Notes: generated from the sequence alone by a model not told the origin. Shown: positions 1 to 9,374, counted from the stretch's first letter. The stretch: 64,000 bases of DNA from Corynebacterium heidelbergense (GCF_028609845.1 NZ_CP063191.1:372001-436000); one strand, 5' to 3'. Made by a program: numbers and translations.

Positions 1-2
1 CG

Positions 3-827
3 GCAGCGCATGGTCTGCTCGGGCACGATGGAACGTCCCCGGTTGACCTGCTCGCCCGGGGCCGTCGGGACTATGAAACTTATGGGGGTGAGTTTCGCGA
101 AACGACAGTTCACAGCGCAGAGCGTTCGGATGACGGGAACTTCCAGCTCGAGGTAGTCCCTAGCAGGTCGGCAGTTCCCGAGGTTGTCCGATCTCGCGCC
201 GTCATTGTTGCCACGGGCCTGCGTGACGAACTCCCCGACATCCCCGGTTTGCAAGAGAATTGGGGCACGCGCGTTCACCACTGCCCCTACTGCCATGGTT
301 ACGAAAGCCGCGGCTTGGATTGCGTGGTCATTGGCGGCGAGAACCACTTTTTCGCCGTCCATCAGTCCGCGTTGTTGAAAAATTGGTGCCCGCAAGTCAC
401 GCTCATCCAACATGGCAGCCCCTTGTCAGACGAGGACTCAGCTATGCTCCGGCGCGCTGGTGTTGACGTCGTGCAGCAGCGGGTTGCTCGTGTCGATATT
501 GCAAAATCCGATCCGGACGGTGGGCCGAACCAACGCGTCGCTGTGCATCTCATCGATGGAACCCGGAAGCTTTTCGGAACGTTGTTTACGCCACCGGTGT
601 TCGTACCGAACGACGCGCTCCTCCGCCAGCTCGGATGCGAGGTGGAGGACGGCTGGGTTCGCGTCGACCAGATGTGCGCCACGTCCGTGCCTGGCGTGTG
701 GGCGGCGGGCAACTGCAGCAGTATGGGAGATCAGATTGCTCACGCCATGGCGCGCGGGACCACGGCGGCGATGCAGGCGAACTTTTGGCTTCTTCAGCAG
801 GATTTGGCGGCGCATGAGGAGAGGTAG
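3..827 (+). CDS. Thioredoxin-reductase-like FAD/NAD(P) oxidoreductase, 5' end outside the window
   Basis: The frame is open from base 3 to a TAG at 825-827, so the gene starts before the window; about 274 residues are visible. The motif HHCPYCHGYE is the redox-active CxxC of thioredoxin-reductase-like flavoproteins, followed by a nucleotide-binding stretch (DCVVIGG) and a C-terminal FAD-contact segment (VPGVWAAGNCSS). The N-terminal FAD-binding GxGxxG lies outside. This subgroup transfers electrons from NAD(P)H through FAD to a disulfide; the true partner cannot be told. No gene follows closely downstream. Confidence 0.85.
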   Translation, partial: AAHGLLGHDGTSPVDLLARGRRDYETYGGEFRETTVHSAERSDDGNFQLEVVPSRSAVPEVVRSRAVIVATGLRDELPDIPGLQENWGTRVHHCPYCHGYESRGLDCVVIGGENHFFAVHQSALLKNWCPQVTLIQHGSPLSDEDSAMLRRAGVDVVQQRVARVDIAKSDPDGGPNQRVAVHLIDGTRKLFGTLFTPPVFVPNDALLRQLGCEVEDGWVRVDQMCATSVPGVWAAGNCSSMGDQIAHAMARGTTAAMQANFWLLQQDLAAHEER

Positions 828-1475
828 CCGTGTTCGGTCGGGTGCTGATCCTTCTTGATTGAGGACGCCACCTTCCCCGCGTCCCGAGAACCAGAACCGC
901 CGGGTAGACAGAGGGAACTGGTTGGGGCAGAGACTTCGGGGGAGACAGGGGGGATTTGGGTGTTGGCGGGGGTCGGGGGACTGGCTAGAACAATTCACCC
1001 GATTCAATGTTCCCGGCCACCTGGTCCCTGGTAAGCCGCAGGTTGTATGACACCGCCTTAGCCTGGGTTTCATGCCCGAAGTCGTCCCTTAGGTGCTGGT
1101 GGTTGCCGCATTCTCAGCAACCGCCAAACGGGTAGACGGCTGTGCCCGATTAGCCGGCGAGCACCGTTGCCGACATGGGACCAGAACCGCCCTATATCTA
1201 CGACTCTCAGTACATCAACGGCACGGTGACCTGACCGGCGAAAAACTCGAAACCGTCAGAGCGCTTGAATAAGATGGCGAGGGGAATCACGGTCAGGAGA
1301 AATTTCGCTTCTTTGCTGATCCTAGTGGGTTAGCATCCTCCCGTGAGTGCCGACCGGTAGCGCTATGACCAACGGGAACGGCGCCACGGAGTTCGTCCTC
1401 CGCCGAGCGGGTCTCGATGCAGCGGACGCTTGCGGCGGTGGCACTGTCACCGAGAGCCTTCTATGAGGAGGAAAG
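828..1475. other. Gene-poor stretch with possible gene fragments
   Basis: No convincing complete gene is seen. On the minus strand a short frame ending at 985 encodes about 40 protein-like residues (GHETQAKAVSYNLRLTRDQV) that could be the tail of a lost gene. On the plus strand short open pieces around 1175-1265 look similar. Together they suggest degraded coding DNA, but no family is recognised. Confidence 0.3.
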
Positions 1476-1691
1476 ATGAAGACCAAATTCAAGGAGTTTA
1501 CAGGCGGAGCAAGTGCAACCGTCTTTGTTCTTGTCGCAATCGTTATCATCGTGCTCGCTGTCGTGACTCACGGGATGCCGCCATGGGTCGGTTACCTAGC
1601 GCCGCTGGCTACCGCAGCAGTGGCCATTCTCTTCCTCTTCTCTACTGGGATGGGCCGTCGCTCGAAGCCCCATCGCGGGCGAGACCGCTAA
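1476..1691 (+). CDS. Small two-helix membrane protein
   Basis: The 71-residue product has a short basic N-terminus (MKTKFKEF), two hydrophobic segments at about residues 14-32 and 38-56, and a very basic tail (GRRSKPHRGRDR). A strong ribosome binding site (GAGGAGGAAAG) directly precedes the ATG, which supports a real gene. No family is recognised. It stands alone among decayed sequence and resembles in size and topology the tiny membrane proteins of the island at 22-24 kb. Confidence 0.6.
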   Translation: MKTKFKEFTGGASATVFVLVAIVIIVLAVVTHGMPPWVGYLAPLATAAVAILFLFSTGMGRRSKPHRGRDR

Positions 1692-1849
1692 GCGCTGGAT
1701 AGAAGTTTCGGCCTGAGCTGGGTTTGTTGTGGCGCTGGTAAGAACCCAGTCTGATGTCAGCCGTCATCTGGCTCTTTCAAGGAGGGGGTGGGACGGTAGT
1801 GTCGCTTCACAATGCAGCGACAGGGGAATTAGATAAGCCCCTGCCTCCT

Positions 1850-2387
1850 ATGAGGTTCTTACCATGGAGTCGTTTGGTGAATTTCTGGTTCGAATCGAGG
1901 ACATAACTGGTACGAAAGTGTTAGACGCTTCTATGGCCCTCGAGTGCGCCGCTATTTGCAGATTTTTGGTCACCCCGGCTACCAAGAGCCTGCCCGTTCG
2001 AGCTATTGGGCTTGGATAGACAAATGGGCCCCTGACAGAGGAGAATTCTGGTTCCAATGGCTTCTTCTGATACGCATCAGACATCCCTTCATTCCCGTGC
2101 AGGGGCGCAGAGGGGCTAAGCTGCTGTTGCTACTTTTCTCGATAGTTGTCCCGATGTTCTTCATGCGGCATGAGCATCTCCCAGAAGTCCAGCAGAGCGT
2201 AGGGCTACTGCCGAAAACGTCGACATCTTCTGTATCTGCACCGAGGCGTGAGCCTTCCGAGCGTGGAAGTGCCGCCCAACGTTGTCCGACACTGCCGATT
2301 TTCCGAGATAGACAAGTGATCTGTACGCCGCCGCAGGGGCTGGGGGTAGTGCGAATCTGCCCCGATGCTCAGCAGCGGTTGCGATAG
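1850..2387 (+). pseudogene. Frameshifted hypothetical protein gene
   Basis: A frame starting at ATG 1850 (MRFLPWSRLVNFWFESR) meets a stop at once, but the next frame continues smoothly with HNWYESVRRFYGPRVRRYLQ and runs to a TAG at 2385-2387. Removing one G from the GG at 1899-1900 joins the two into about 178 residues rich in aromatic and basic amino acids, with one hydrophobic segment (KLLLLLFSIVVPMFF). No family is recognised. The final 60 residues look less protein-like, so the original stop may also have been lost. Confidence 0.4.
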
Positions 2388-2578
2388 GACGGACTGTGCG
2401 TCAACATCGACGGACGGTCGGCAGCGGTGATCATTCCGCTAACCACACACCCGAAGCCTCCTGTTATTGCTTAGACAGGGGTCTTCCTTCGATCTGGCGG
2501 TCTCCGCCTTGAGATCAGCCGGCACCAGTACGTGTCTACCGGGCAGCACTTCTGTTTCGTACGGTGGTGGCGGCGCTG
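2388..2578. other. Intergenic stretch before the CRISPR relic
   Basis: No gene is recognised here. If the two repeats that follow come from a CRISPR array, this side or the thiD side could be the former leader, but no clear AT-rich leader and no cas gene remain. Confidence 0.3.
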
Positions 2579-2668
2579 CGTTCATCCCCGCGCGAGCGGG
2601 GAGCGTTCTGCAGCGAAGTACCGTACCTTTCTAGCTGGGAGATCATCCCCGCCGCGAGCGGGGAAAGT
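2579..2668. CRISPR. Two-repeat relic resembling a type I-E CRISPR array
   Basis: Two copies of an imperfect 28-29 base unit with core ATCCCCGCGCGAGCGGGGA lie at 2579-2606 and 2640-2668. Their cores start exactly 61 bases apart (2584 and 2645) and enclose a 33-base spacer at 2607-2639, as expected for type I-E arrays. The core resembles the palindromic repeats of actinobacterial I-E systems, known from memory. The second copy has one extra C and both have diverged ends. There are no further repeats one period up- or downstream and no cas genes in the window, so this is at most a remnant. Confidence 0.6.
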
Positions 2669-2715
2669 GGGCACGAACGCAGCCTAGCGGCCCGCGTGGA
2701 CCTTATGCGGGCGGC

Positions 2716-3618
2716 CTACCTGGACAGGTCCCGGACCACTCCGGTGGAGTGGTCCACCGGTCCGTGACCCCGCCCCACGTGCAGCGCATCCGCTGCGGCA
2801 ATAGCCCCGTTTAGCCACGCGGTGGCCCAGCCGAGCGCGCTGGGAATGCCGTCCTCAATAACCAACCGCGTTGCCAGAGCGCTGGACAGAGAACAGCCGG
2901 TGCCGTGGGTGTTTTTGGTTTCGATGCGTGGCGCGGTGACCTCAAACGTTCCGCCCTCCGGCATGACCGCGACGTTGCCCGCGTCCGGGCCATGAAGGTG
3001 GCCAAATTTCACGATCACGGTTGTGCCCGTATCGGCGGCCCACCGCTTGGCTGCTTCGATGGCGCGGGTTTCGGGGGTGGTGGCGTCGGTGGTGGCGTCG
3101 GTGGTCTGTCCGGGATCGCCTTGGGGCGGGTCGGCGATGGGCTCGCCGGTAAGGATCTCTAGCTCCGGGATGTTAGGGGTGACCACATTGACCTCGCCCG
3201 CCAACTGCCGGAGGGCGGCTTCGGCCTCCTCGTCCAGCAAGCGATCGCCACTGGTCGCCACCATCACGGGATCTAGCACCGTCCATTTCACCGGGTGATC
3301 TGCCAGGAACCGTGAGACAACCTCAATCGATTCCACTCCGCCTAGCATGCCGATCTTGACGGCATCTACATTCACATCGTCGAAGACTGCTTTCAGCTGG
3401 GCCTTTAGAAAAGCGGCCGGTGGAGTGTGAACCCCTTGAACGCCTTGGGTGTTTTGGGCCACCAACGCGGTGATAACGGACATACCAAAGCCCCCGGCGG
3501 CCATGATGGACTTTAGGTCCGCCTGGGCACCGGCTCCACCGGTGGGATCGGTGCCCGCGATGCTGAGGACACGGGGGCGGGAGGGGCGCGGCTTTTCGGG
3601 CAGGTCAGGGATACTCAT
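2716..3618 (-). CDS. thiD: Hydroxymethylpyrimidine/phosphomethylpyrimidine kinase
   Basis: ThiD phosphorylates HMP and HMP-phosphate to make the pyrimidine half of thiamine. The 300-residue product shows the ribokinase-like start VLSIAGTDPTGGAGAQADLK, the middle motif DPVMVATSG, and the GTGCS anion-hole motif near the end (THGTGCSLSSALA). The start at MSIPDLPEK is chosen because an upstream extension would run into the neighbouring gene. A Thr/Asp-rich loop (about residues 175-190) is longer than usual. A hairpin at 2733-2755 lies within the last codons. It stands alone, so salvage as well as synthesis is possible. Confidence 0.9.
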   Translation of the reverse strand: MSIPDLPEKPRPSRPRVLSIAGTDPTGGAGAQADLKSIMAAGGFGMSVITALVAQNTQGVQGVHTPPAAFLKAQLKAVFDDVNVDAVKIGMLGGVESIEVVSRFLADHPVKWTVLDPVMVATSGDRLLDEEAEAALRQLAGEVNVVTPNIPELEILTGEPIADPPQGDPGQTTDATTDATTPETRAIEAAKRWAADTGTTVIVKFGHLHGPDAGNVAVMPEGGTFEVTAPRIETKNTHGTGCSLSSALATRLVIEDGIPSALGWATAWLNGAIAAADALHVGRGHGPVDHSTGVVRDLSR

Positions 3619-3712
3619 AGAGCCATTGTGGCCGCAGATGAGGCTAACGCCTAGCAAAGGCCGCCAGGGGGTGCCGTGTCCCACGGCCCCTGACACCCCA
3701 TACCCGATTGCC

Positions 3713-5500
3713 CTATTCCGGTTTCGGCAGCTCCCGAGGCACCACCTTGCCAACGGCGTTCCGGGGTAGCTTGTCCACAAACATGAAGTAGCGCGGAACG
3801 CAGTGCCGTGCCAGCTTGCGGTTCACATCCGCCTTGATGGAGGCGATGAATTCCTCCCGGTCGCCCACGGCCGCCTCGTCAACCACGATCCAGGCGCACA
3901 GGGCTTGCCCAAACTCCGGGTCCTCCACCCCCCTCACGGTCGCCTCTACGACTTCCTGGCGACTGTTGATCACGTCCTCCGTCTCCTGTGGGAACACGTT
4001 TTCCCCACCGGAGACGATCATGTCGTCGCTGCGCCCGGTCACGTAGAGCAGTCCGTCTTCGAAGTAGCCAAGGTCCCCGGTGGAGACCATGCCGTCGATA
4101 ATCTCTTTGTCCACGCCGGGGCGGGTGTACCCCTCGAACAGCAGCTCATTCTTCACAAAGATGCGCCCGATCTCCTTCTCCGGACATTCCTGGCCGTTGG
4201 CGTCGAGGATCTTCACGATGGTGGCCATGGGCGGGCGACCGGCGGTGCGGGGATGTTCCTTCAGCTCGTGCGGTTGGGCGATGGAGATCCAGCTAACTTC
4301 CGTGGAGCCGTACAGGTTGTACAGCACGTCCCCGAACTTCTCGAAGGTACTGACGATGGCCCGCGGCGGTAGCGGCTCCCCGCACGCGGCGATCACCTTC
4401 GTGCCCGGATTGAAGTTTTCCGGCACCGCTTCCAGCAGGCGGCGCAGCATTGTCGGCACGATACAGATGGAGTAGGGCCGGTTCTTCTCGATGAGCTGGA
4501 CCGCGGAGGTGGGGGTGAAGCGGCGCTGGAGGATCATGGTGCTGCGCAGGGTCAGGGCTAGCTGGATGTTGGCGAAGCCCCAGGTGTGGAACAGCGGGGC
4601 GGCCAGGTAGAAGGGCCGGTGGTGGCGGAGGGGAATGCGGCTCATGATGGAGGAGGCAGGCATCCAGCTACTCGGCTCTGGCCGCCGGGCCCCCTTGGGT
4701 ACTCCTGTGGTTCCGGAGGTCAGGATGATCGTTCGACCCTTGCGGGGGCGGCGGGCGAGCCGTCCGGTAGGTGGGGCGGTGCGCAGCACTTCGTGCAGGC
4801 TGGCCCATTCCTCGTTGCGGGTGGCGTAGTTGCCGCTGTCCAGGGCATCGCGCACGTTGGAGGCGGGTTTCTGGTTTTCCTCGGCCTCCCGGGTTAGGCC
4901 GTTGGTGTCCCCGAACTCCCACGCGATGACGACGGGGCATTCCGCGAAGCCCTGCGGCAGAAGGGGTAGGAATTCCTCGTCGATGAGCAACACGTCTGGC
5001 TTCTGCTCTTTGAGGACGGCGCGGGTTTGTTCGGCGGAGGCTCCGGTGTTGAGGAGGACGATGTCCGTGCCGAGGTGGCCGTGGGCGCATAGGGCCAGCA
5101 GGAAACCACGGTGGTTGCGGCAGAGTACGCCGATGCGGTTGCGTTCCCGGATGCCAGAGCGGGATAGGGCGCGGGCGAGTGTGGTGGATTGCTCATGTAA
5201 CTGCTGGTATGTCATGGCGCCCGCGTCGTCGATGATGGCGGTGTGGAAGGGATCCCGCCCAGCTCCGATGGCCAGTAGTCCGGCGGGAGTGAATTCCCAG
5301 CGGTAAATGGAGCCGACGGCTTTTGCGGCGGCCCCGGGTCCCATGAGGCCCAGCACCCCGGTTTGTACCAGGGGGACGAGTCCTCGAGCGAGGGTGCCTG
5401 CGTTGCCGATCTGGTCCATGGCGCTCACCGTGTGGCGGGAGTGCCGGCCGCCGTGCTTGTTGGCGGATGGTGCGGTGGTGTTGGTTTCGCTAGTGGTCAA
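3713..5500 (-). CDS. Acyl-CoA synthetase (AMP-binding, FadD-type)
   Basis: The enzyme should activate a fatty or other carboxylic acid with ATP to an acyl-adenylate and then to acyl-CoA. The 595-residue product has the P-loop ILTSGTTGVPKGARRP, the adenylate motif YGSTEVSW, the hinge TGDLGYFEDGLLYVTGR and the C-terminal catalytic lysine region RNAVGKVVPREL. The start is taken as TTG at 5500 because AGGAG sits six bases upstream; an in-frame ATG at 5545 has no such site. It resembles mycobacterial FadD12-like enzymes, but substrate is unknown. A palindrome at 5604-5626 lies upstream. Confidence 0.88.
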   Translation of the reverse strand: MTTSETNTTAPSANKHGGRHSRHTVSAMDQIGNAGTLARGLVPLVQTGVLGLMGPGAAAKAVGSIYRWEFTPAGLLAIGAGRDPFHTAIIDDAGAMTYQQLHEQSTTLARALSRSGIRERNRIGVLCRNHRGFLLALCAHGHLGTDIVLLNTGASAEQTRAVLKEQKPDVLLIDEEFLPLLPQGFAECPVVIAWEFGDTNGLTREAEENQKPASNVRDALDSGNYATRNEEWASLHEVLRTAPPTGRLARRPRKGRTIILTSGTTGVPKGARRPEPSSWMPASSIMSRIPLRHHRPFYLAAPLFHTWGFANIQLALTLRSTMILQRRFTPTSAVQLIEKNRPYSICIVPTMLRRLLEAVPENFNPGTKVIAACGEPLPPRAIVSTFEKFGDVLYNLYGSTEVSWISIAQPHELKEHPRTAGRPPMATIVKILDANGQECPEKEIGRIFVKNELLFEGYTRPGVDKEIIDGMVSTGDLGYFEDGLLYVTGRSDDMIVSGGENVFPQETEDVINSRQEVVEATVRGVEDPEFGQALCAWIVVDEAAVGDREEFIASIKADVNRKLARHCVPRYFMFVDKLPRNAVGKVVPRELPKPE

Positions 5501-5603
5501 GATCGGCTCCTGAAGTGCGTGTTTAACCTGTGGGCTGTGGCCCACGTTACAAGCTGGGGCATATTTTGTCTGAGGTATTTAAATTGTTGTTTTCGTGTAC
5601 TTA

Positions 5604-5626
5604 ACAATGCACACGGTATGCATTGT
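5604..5626. promoter_or_regulatory. Palindromic operator candidate upstream of the acyl-CoA synthetase
   Basis: ACAATGCA and TGCATTGT form a perfect inverted repeat of two 8-base arms with a 7-base spacer, about 100 bases upstream of the acyl-CoA synthetase start and 250 bases before clpC. Size and symmetry suit a TetR-type repressor site. No matching regulator is present in the window. Confidence 0.4.
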
Positions 5627-5678
5627 ACGGAAAGGGGGCGGCGGCCCGCGTGGTTGCGGTTGGCGGCCCAGATCGGTG

Positions 5679-5696
5679 TGTTCGCTGTTGGCGTAC
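5679..5696 (+). promoter_or_regulatory. ClgR-type operator upstream of clpC
   Basis: The sequence TGTTCGCTGTTGGCGTAC matches the corynebacterial ClgR consensus WNNWCGCYNANRGCGWWS (recalled from memory) at all constrained positions but one. It lies 179 bases upstream of the clpC start, and clpC is a known ClgR target in Corynebacterium glutamicum. Confidence 0.6.
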
Positions 5697-5874
5697 ACCT
5701 ATTTCAGGACGCCAATAAACCCGGCGCGAACAGCAGTTTTACCCGCCATCCCGGGGTGTCAACCGCCGGGAATGTGCGGCTGCGGCCAGCGGTTGGGCTA
5801 AGGGTAATGGGAGTTGTCCGGCCATCCCGATAAGGTGGCTAGCAAACCCGAACCATCACGAGAGGGAGTGCACC

Positions 5875-8484
5875 ATGTTCGAGAGGTTCACCGATCGGGC
5901 TAGGCGCGTTGTAGTCCTGGCCCAAGAAGAGGCCCGCGCCCTGAACCACAACTACATCGGCACCGAGCACGTTCTGCTCGGGCTGATTCAAGAGGGCGAA
6001 GGTGTCGCAGCCAAGGCCCTGGAATCCATGGGCATCTCCCTCGAAGCAGTGCGTACAGAGGTCAAGGAGATCATTGGTCAGGGCGGCCATCCGCCGACCG
6101 GATACATCCCCTTTACCCCCCGGGCTAAAAAGGTCTTGGAGCTCGCGCTGCGGGAGGCCCTGCAGCTCGGGCATAAGTACATCGGCACGGAGCACATCCT
6201 GCTGGGGCTCATTCGCGAGGGCGAAGGCGTCGCCGCTCAGGTCCTAGTCAAGTTGGGCGCGGACCTGTCCCGCGTGCGCCAGCAGGTCATCCAACTGCTG
6301 TCTGGTTACGAGGGCGGGGAGCAGGAGGAAGCCCCCGACGAGCCGGCGACTGCCGGTGTGGGCCCGGGTTCCGACGCCCCCACTTCAAAGATCGGGCAGA
6401 AGTCCAACTCTCTGGTGCTGGACCAGTTCGGCCGGAATCTCACGCAGGCCGCCAAGGACGGCAAGCTGGACCCGGTCGTGGGGCGCGAGAAGGAAATCGA
6501 GCGCGTCATGCAGGTCCTGTCCCGCCGCACGAAGAACAACCCCGTGCTCATCGGCGAACCCGGCGTGGGTAAGACCGCCGTGGTGGAGGGCCTGGCCCTG
6601 GATATCGTCAACGGCCGGGTGCCGGAGACGCTCAAGGACAAGCAGCTCTACTCCCTGGATCTGGGCTCCCTGGTGGCGGGTTCCCGCTACCGCGGTGACT
6701 TCGAGGAGCGCCTGAAGAAGGTGCTCAAGGAGATCAACCAGCGCGGGGACATCATCCTGTTCATCGACGAGATCCACACCCTTGTGGGTGCGGGTGCCGC
6801 CGAGGGTGCGATCGATGCCGCGTCCATCCTCAAGCCCAAGCTGGCGCGCGGCGAGCTGCAGACCATCGGTGCGACCACCCTGGACGAATACCGCAAGCAC
6901 ATCGAGAAGGATGCCGCCCTGGAGCGCCGCTTCCAGCCGGTGACGGTTCCGGAGCCCTCGGTGGAGCATGCCATCGAAATTCTCAAGGGCCTGCGGGATC
7001 GCTACGAGGCCCACCACCGGGTGTCCATCACTGATGGGGCGCTCACCGCTGCTGCGCAACTGGCTGATCGCTACATCAACGACCGCTTTCTACCGGACAA
7101 GGCGGTGGACCTCATCGACGAGGCCGGTGCCCGCATGCGCATCAAGCGGATGACCGCGCCGAAGTCCATCCAGGAAGTGGACGACAAGATCGCCGCCGTG
7201 CGCCGGAACAAGGAAGCCGCGATCGACGCGCAGGACTTCGAGAAGGCTGCGGCTCTGCGCGATGACGAGCGCAAGCTCGGCGAAGAGCGGGCGGAAAAGG
7301 AACGCGCTTGGCGTGCCGGTGAGCTAGAGGAAGTCGCCGAGGTCGGCGAGGAGCAGATCGCGGAGGTGCTGGGCAACTGGACCGGCATTCCCGTGTTCAA
7401 GCTCACCGAGGAAGAATCCTCCCGCCTGCTGCGCATGGAAGACGAGCTGCATAAGCGGATCATCGGCCAAGACGACGCGGTCAAGGCCGTATCTCGAGCC
7501 ATCCGCCGTACCCGTGCGGGTCTGAAGGACCCGAAGCGGCCTAGCGGTTCCTTCATCTTCGCCGGTCCCTCCGGTGTGGGTAAGACGGAGCTGTCCAAGG
7601 CGCTGGCGGAGTTCCTCTTCGGCGAGGACGACGCTCTAATCCAGGTGGACATGAGCGAGTTCCACGACCGCTTCACCGCCTCCCGCCTCTTCGGTGCCCC
7701 TCCGGGGTACGTCGGCTACGACGAGGGGGGCCAGCTCACAGAGAAGGTGCGCCGCAAGCCCTTCAGCGTGGTGCTATTCGACGAGATCGAAAAGGCACAC
7801 CAGGAGATCTACAACACCCTCCTGCAGGTCCTCGAGGACGGCCGACTTACCGACGGCCAGGGTCGCGTGGTGGACTTCAAGAACACCGTGCTGATCTTCA
7901 CCTCCAACCTGGGCACGAGGGACATCTCCAAGGCCGTGGGCATGGGCTTCTCCAACAGCGGCGAGGCCGATGAGGAGACCCAGTACAAGCGCATGAAGGT
8001 GAAGGTCAACGACGAGCTGAAGAAGCACTTCCGCCCCGAGTTCCTTAACCGTATCGACGATGTCGTGGTCTTCCATCAGCTCACGCGGGACCAGATCATC
8101 ACGATGGTGGACCTGCTGCTCAAGCGAGTATCCAAGGCACTGGCCCAGAAAGACATGGCCATCGAGCTGACGGACAAGGCCAAGGCTCTGCTGGCCAAGA
8201 AGGGCTTCGACCCCGTGCTGGGTGCCCGCCCGCTGCGACGGACCATTCAGCGGGAGATCGAGGATCAGCTCTCCGAGCGGATCCTGTTCGGCGAGATCGG
8301 AGCCGGGGAGATCGTGACCGTGGACGTGGAGAACTGGGATGGGAAATCTGCGAAGACGGAGGAAGCCGAATTCGTCTTCGGCACCAAGCCCAAGCCGCAC
8401 CCGGAGAAGACGGAAGAAACCGCCGCCGACGAGGCTCAGGCAGCCGTAGTCAGCGCCGCTGAAGGAGACGTGCCGGAGGCCTAA
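5875..8484 (+). CDS. clpC: ATP-dependent Clp protease ATPase subunit ClpC
   Basis: ClpC is the Hsp100 unfoldase that feeds substrates to the ClpP1P2 peptidase in the cytoplasm. The 869-residue product has two Clp N repeats (about residues 5-145), a first AAA+ module with Walker A GEPGVGKT near residue 226 and Walker [11 protein letters not shown], a UVR-like coiled middle (about 440-475), and a second AAA+ module with Walker A GPSGVGKT near 563. The C-terminal tail is Glu/Ala-rich. The ATG is preceded by GAGAGGGAG. The ClgR-like box upstream fits stress control of Clp genes, and a terminator follows. Confidence 0.97.
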   Translation: MFERFTDRARRVVVLAQEEARALNHNYIGTEHVLLGLIQEGEGVAAKALESMGISLEAVRTEVKEIIGQGGHPPTGYIPFTPRAKKVLELALREALQLGHKYIGTEHILLGLIREGEGVAAQVLVKLGADLSRVRQQVIQLLSGYEGGEQEEAPDEPATAGVGPGSDAPTSKIGQKSNSLVLDQFGRNLTQAAKDGKLDPVVGREKEIERVMQVLSRRTKNNPVLIGEPGVGKTAVVEGLALDIVNGRVPETLKDKQLYSLDLGSLVAGSRYRGDFEERLKKVLKEINQRGDIILFIDEIHTLVGAGAAEGAIDAASILKPKLARGELQTIGATTLDEYRKHIEKDAALERRFQPVTVPEPSVEHAIEILKGLRDRYEAHHRVSITDGALTAAAQLADRYINDRFLPDKAVDLIDEAGARMRIKRMTAPKSIQEVDDKIAAVRRNKEAAIDAQDFEKAAALRDDERKLGEERAEKERAWRAGELEEVAEVGEEQIAEVLGNWTGIPVFKLTEEESSRLLRMEDELHKRIIGQDDAVKAVSRAIRRTRAGLKDPKRPSGSFIFAGPSGVGKTELSKALAEFLFGEDDALIQVDMSEFHDRFTASRLFGAPPGYVGYDEGGQLTEKVRRKPFSVVLFDEIEKAHQEIYNTLLQVLEDGRLTDGQGRVVDFKNTVLIFTSNLGTRDISKAVGMGFSNSGEADEETQYKRMKVKVNDELKKHFRPEFLNRIDDVVVFHQLTRDQIITMVDLLLKRVSKALAQKDMAIELTDKAKALLAKKGFDPVLGARPLRRTIQREIEDQLSERILFGEIGAGEIVTVDVENWDGKSAKTEEAEFVFGTKPKPHPEKTEETAADEAQAAVVSAAEGDVPEA

Positions 8485-8534
8485 GCCCTCGCGCTGCCCC
8501 CCCCCGCGGGGGGTAGCGGGGTACTGCTGGAGGT

Positions 8535-9374
8535 CTAGCTTTCGCGCTGGCCCCGCGGGTTGCGCGGGGGCAGCAACCGCAAGCCAACCCGGCCGGAGCG
8601 ACCAGCTCGGGCCGGGTTGTTTTCGTGTAACCGCCCGGAGCTCACCTTGACCGGTCGGCCCGCAGCATCCACCTGACGCACCTGGCGGACCCCAGGGTGG
8701 CGCCGCTTCAACTCCGCCTCGATACGCCGCCCCAGCGTGTTCTCCGCAGCGGGGCACCCGTGGCAGGCGCCGTGCAAAGCCACATCCACCACCCCGTCAT
8801 GAGCCGCCACAAAAGAGATGCTCCCACCGTGGGACGCCGCCACCGCGCCCACCGGCCCCCCCAGGAGCTGCCGGACGGACTCGGCCAGGGCAGCGTCGTC
8901 CGCACGGTGGCCCCCACCGTCCCGCAAGCTTGATTCCCTTGCATTTGCCGCCGAAGCCGCCGCAGCAGCCCCACTTGCTGCCGAATCCGCCGCCGTAACC
9001 CCACTTGCGCCGGCCTCAATCACGGAACCCCGCGCAGAGTGCTGCGCAAGCTGCTTTGTATCGCCCGTTTGCTCGGGGAGGGTGGGCTCCGGCCAGGGGA
9101 CTTGGTCCAGATCCGCCAAGATCGCCGACCGCACCCGGGGGCCCAGTTCCCGCCAGGAACCACTGGATCCCAACGTGGTTGTCACCGCGCCTGGCCGTAC
9201 GCGTACTCGATCCAGCACCCCGTCTGCCACAAGCGCGGACAGTGCGGGGGGCAGAGGGTCCCTGGCGTCGCTATCCACAATCCCCGACACCGGGCCGGGA
9301 GCCACCACCCACACCAGCACCGCAGGATCGGGCGTGGCCTCCGGGTGCAGGCGGGGCGCGGTGGAATCGCTCAC
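8535..9374 (-). CDS. NifU C-terminal-domain protein (Fe-S cluster scaffold/carrier)
   Basis: The 279-residue product contains a NifU C-terminal domain at about residues 165-245 with the cluster-binding CxxC in GACHGCPAAENTLGRRIEAE. Such domains bind and hand over Fe-S clusters. The N-terminal 140 residues are a less familiar domain followed by an Ala/Ser-rich linker. The GTG start overlaps the feoB stop (GTGA), so translation is coupled to iron uptake. The last 30 residues, after VKVSSGRLHE, look unrelated to the family and coincide with the clpC terminator. Confidence 0.8.
   Translation of the reverse strand: MSDSTAPRLHPEATPDPAVLVWVVAPGPVSGIVDSDARDPLPPALSALVADGVLDRVRVRPGAVTTTLGSSGSWRELGPRVRSAILADLDQVPWPEPTLPEQTGDTKQLAQHSARGSVIEAGASGVTAADSAASGAAAAASAANARESSLRDGGGHRADDAALAESVRQLLGGPVGAVAASHGGSISFVAAHDGVVDVALHGACHGCPAAENTLGRRIEAELKRRHPGVRQVRQVDAAGRPVKVSSGRLHENNPARAGRSGRVGLRLLPPRNPRGQRES
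8585..8623 (+). terminator. Intrinsic terminator of clpC, overlapping the NifU-like gene end
   Basis: CAACCCGGCC pairs with GGCCGGGTTG across a 15-base loop and is followed by TTTT, a good rho-independent terminator on the plus strand about 100 bases after clpC. It lies inside the last codons of the convergent NifU-like gene, whose extreme C-terminus is therefore shaped by the hairpin. Confidence 0.65.

Noticed and set aside
1886..1900. GGTTCGAATC resembling a tRNA T-loop
   Set aside because: No cloverleaf arms pair around it, and it lies within the frameshifted gene.
2733..2755. Strong hairpin GGACCACTC/GAGTGGTCC near the end of thiD
   Set aside because: It lies inside the thiD coding region and is not followed by a T-tract on the minus strand, so it is not called a terminator.
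8485..8530. C-run/G-run hairpin directly after clpC
   Set aside because: It lacks a following T-tract; the structure at 8585-8623 is the better terminator.
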